Shown here: positions 62,248 to 64,000 of the stretch, in pieces
How positions within the stretch are numbered: the first letter of the stretch is position 1
How the letters are laid out: each line of letters starts with the position of its first letter
Position numbers and translations under genes: made by a program
The notes under the pieces: generated by a model
The model's database searches: none
What the model was told of the DNA's origin: nothing
Seen by the model: the letters and a program-made list of their open reading frames with translations, nothing else
NCBI GenBank assembly: GCA_963786945.1
Contig: CAWBAO010000006.1
Location: forward strand, 248,001 to 312,000
DNA length: 64,000 nt
Direction: 5' to 3'
Source: JADKCZ01 sp963786945
GTDB lineage: Bacteria; Myxococcota; Myxococcia; Myxococcales; Anaeromyxobacteraceae

Positions 62248-64000
62248 GTGCTCGTCCCCGCCCTGCTCGCGCTGGCCCTCGCGGCCGATCCGGCCCCGGC
62301 CGCGACCCCGCCCGCCGCGCCGGAGCTGGCCGCCCTGGTGGACCGGGCCGAGGCCCTCGAGCTGGCCAAGGACCCCGGCTGGCTCCGGCTCGGCCACTGG
62401 CGGCCGCGCTGGCGGCCGGGGGTGAAGGGGGATCCCGACGGCCCGGGCTTCTACCTCGCCCCCGACGGCAAGACCGACCCGGCCGCCGAGCTTCGTGCCA
62501 CGCTGGCCGGCCTGCTGGCCCCGGCGGTGGGCGGCGCGGACGAGCTCGCCGATCCCTTCTGCCGCTTCCCGGCCCGCCTCTTCTACCTGGCCGATCGGCT
62601 CGGCTTCGATCCGGCCGCGCTGCCGCCGCGCTCCTGCCCGCGGCAGCAGGCCTTCTTCGAGCGGGTCCAGGCGAGGAGCGTGACCGTGGTCTTCTCCAGC
62701 GCCTACCTCAACAACCCGGCCAGCTCCTTCGGCCACACCTTCCTCAGGCTCAACAAGACCGAGACGCCGCTCCCCGGCAAGACCTTCGAGCTGCTCGACT
62801 ACGGCGTCAACTACGCGGCAGAGGTGTCGACCGAGAACGCCCTGGTCTACGGCGTCAAGGGGCTGCTCGGGCTCTTCCACGGGAGCTTCAGTCACTACCC
62901 GTACTACTACAAGGTGCGCGAGTACTCCGACAGCGAGTCGCGCGACCTCTGGGAGTACGACCTGGCGCTGACGCCGCGCGAGGTGGCCATGCTGGTGGCC
63001 CACCTCTGGGAGCTGGGCGGCACCTGGATGGACTACTGGTACCTCGACGAGAACTGCAGCTACCACCTGCTGGGGGCGCTGGAGGCGGCGGCGCCCCGGC
63101 TCCGGCTCATCGAGCCCTTCGCCTTCTGGCCGCTGGTGGTGCCGGCCGACACCGTCAAGGTGCTCTTCCAGAACCCGGGGCTGGTCCGAGCCGTCCACTA
63201 CCGCCCCGCCATCCGGACCCAGTTCGAGGCCCGGGCCCGCGGCCTCGACGCCGCGCAGGCCGCGGCCGTCGAGGCGCTCATGCTCGACCCCGACGCGCCG
63301 CTGCCGGCCGGGGCGCCGGCCGCGCAGGCCAGCGGTCCTCGACGCCGCGCTCGACCTGCTCGACATGCGCCACGCCAGGGCGCTGATCTACGAGACCGAC
63401 CTCTCGCTGGCCGGGGCCCGGCAGGCGCTGCTGACCCGGCGGGCCGCCATCCCGGTCCAGTCCGCGGCGCTCGACATCGCCGCGCCCGAGCTGAGCCGCC
63501 CGGAGGTGGGACACGGCTCGCTCCGCCTCGGCCTGGGCGGCGGCCTGCTGGAGCGGCCCGGCGAGGCGCGGACCGGCTTCGCCAGCCTCGACTTCCGGCT
63601 CTGCCTGAACGACCTCCTCGACCCGCCCGACGGCTACCCGGCCGAGGCCCAGATCGAGTTCCTCCCCACCCGCCTCCGCTACGACGGCGCCAGGGAGCGG
63701 GTCGAGCTGGACCAGAGCCTCTTCGTCAGCATCGTCTCGCTGGCCCCCTGGACCCGCTTCGACCAGCGCACCTCCTGGCACCTCAAGCTGGGGGCCGAGG
63801 CGGTGCGCGACTCCGGCTGCCCGTCCTGCGTGGCCTTCGTGGCAGCCGGCGGCGCCGGCCTGGCCGGGGCGGGCTTCGGCGGCGCGCTCCACGCCGCCCT
63901 CTTCGCCGACGGCTCGGTGGAGGCGGCGCCCGACCTGCGCGGGATCGGGGGCAGCGGCCTTCGGCTCGGGGTCGGCCCCACCGGGCTGCTCCGGCTGCGC
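62248..64000 (+). CDS. DUF4105 (Lnb N-terminal periplasmic domain) protein, frameshifted and cut by the window end
   Basis: From GTG 62248 (VLVPALLALALAADPAPA, a signal peptide), the protein shows the DUF4105/Lnb pattern: TVVFSSAYLNNPASSFGHTF with its conserved His, FELLDYGVNYAAEV, LFHGSFSHYPYYYKVREYSD, and TWMDYWYLDENCSYHLLGALE with the conserved Cys. The frame breaks at about 63331, where an extra base stands between AAQA and VLDAALDLLDMRHARA; removing one base restores the frame, which then stays open to the end of the window. The later part (from ~63500) is beta-rich, barrel-like. The true start may be different, as no strong ribosome-binding site is seen. Confidence 0.82.
   Translation, partial: MLVPALLALALAADPAPAATPPAAPELAALVDRAEALELAKDPGWLRLGHWRPRWRPGVKGDPDGPGFYLAPDGKTDPAAELRATLAGLLAPAVGGADELADPFCRFPARLFYLADRLGFDPAALPPRSCPRQQAFFERVQARSVTVVFSSAYLNNPASSFGHTFLRLNKTETPLPGKTFELLDYGVNYAAEVSTENALVYGVKGLLGLFHGSFSHYPYYYKVREYSDSESRDLWEYDLALTPREVAMLVAHLWELGGTWMDYWYLDENCSYHLLGALEAAAPRLRLIEPFAFWPLVVPADTVKVLFQNPGLVRAVHYRPAIRTQFEARARGLDAAQAAAVEALMLDPDAPLPAGAPAAQASGPRRRARPARHAPRQGADLRDRPLAGRGPAGAADPAGRHPGPVRGARHRRARAEPPGGGTRLAPPRPGRRPAGAARRGADRLRQPRLPALPERPPRPARRLPGRGPDRVPPHPPPLRRRQGAGRAGPEPLRQHRLAGPLDPLRPAHLLAPQAGGRGGARLRLPVLRGLRGSRRRRPGRGGLRRRAPRRPLRRRLGGGGARPARDRGQRPSARGRPHRAAPAA

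Overview
The window is very GC-rich (about 72-75% by eye, with GC-saturated third codon positions) and almost fully coding. Its gene content points to a Gram-negative, probably myxobacterial delta-proteobacterium close to Anaeromyxobacter. Reasons are the composition, many outer-membrane barrels and lipoproteins, a DUF1844 protein, a DUF6982-type C-terminal domain, a multi-heptad chemoreceptor, DUF222-like HNH nucleases and a TatBC locus. The genus call is inference. No rRNA, tRNA, CRISPR array, prophage or intact insertion sequence was found, and no gap between genes exceeds about 300 bp.

Layout. 1-5.7 kb: 3' part of cobalamin-dependent methionine synthase, a small secreted protein, an SDR, a macro-domain protein and a tautomerase. 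6-12 kb: two tandem patatin-like phospholipases (one ending in a probable outer-membrane barrel, one a lipoprotein) and a Tyr/Pro/Gly-rich exported protein. 12-20 kb: a minus-strand run of eight envelope genes (DcaP-like porin, LEA lipoprotein, Pro-rich barrel, DUF3943, duplicated-domain lipoprotein, DUF4136 lipoprotein, small barrel, D15/Omp85-like barrel). 20-26 kb: dnaB, then thiE-glutamine amidotransferase-thiD with 4-nt overlaps, an HtrA protease and a DUF1844 protein. 26-31 kb: ygiQ-mnmA-bioA-bioD. 31-34 kb: a repeat-rich cytoplasmic protein, a pseudo-rhomboid and a small conserved protein. 34.6-44 kb: a tightly packed minus-strand series of MBL exonuclease, rluC-type synthase, PBP1A, chemoreceptor, tatB, tatC, a 51-aa membrane protein and thiolase. 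44-51.8 kb: two c-type cytochrome proteins, a pair of split-barrel flavoproteins, an SRPBCC protein with a histone H1-like tail, a barrel plus EEP-nuclease lipoprotein pair, and a 438-aa conserved protein. 52-53.7 kb: a lower-GC patch with an HNH nuclease and a Cys-rich repeat lipoprotein. 53.7-58 kb: NatAB-like ABC exporter, secreted peptidase and DMT transporter. 58-64 kb: SPW protein, MBL hydrolase, etfBA with a probable palindromic operator, DUF3015 protein and a partial DUF4105 protein.

A strong cross-cutting signal is a set of ten single-base disruptions in eight otherwise well-conserved genes (DUF4136, DUF3943, mnmA, chemoreceptor x3, PBP1A, cytochrome c, NatA-type ATPase, DUF4105). 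In every case removing exactly one base restores the family sequence, so all ten are insertions. This looks like systematic sequencing or assembly error rather than pseudogenisation, and the affected genes are annotated here across the break.

How genes work together: gene order suggests translationally coupled units (ATGA, GTGA or TTGA overlaps) for thiamine, Tat, NatAB-peptidase, cytochrome, flavoprotein and ETF-MBL sets. I did not find a single large, clearly new system. The most distinctive material is the envelope-protein block with its patatin-barrel fusion, the 28-residue periodic chemoreceptor, the basic-tail fusions, and two well-formed candidate regulatory sites (upstream of etfBA and of the cytochrome pair).
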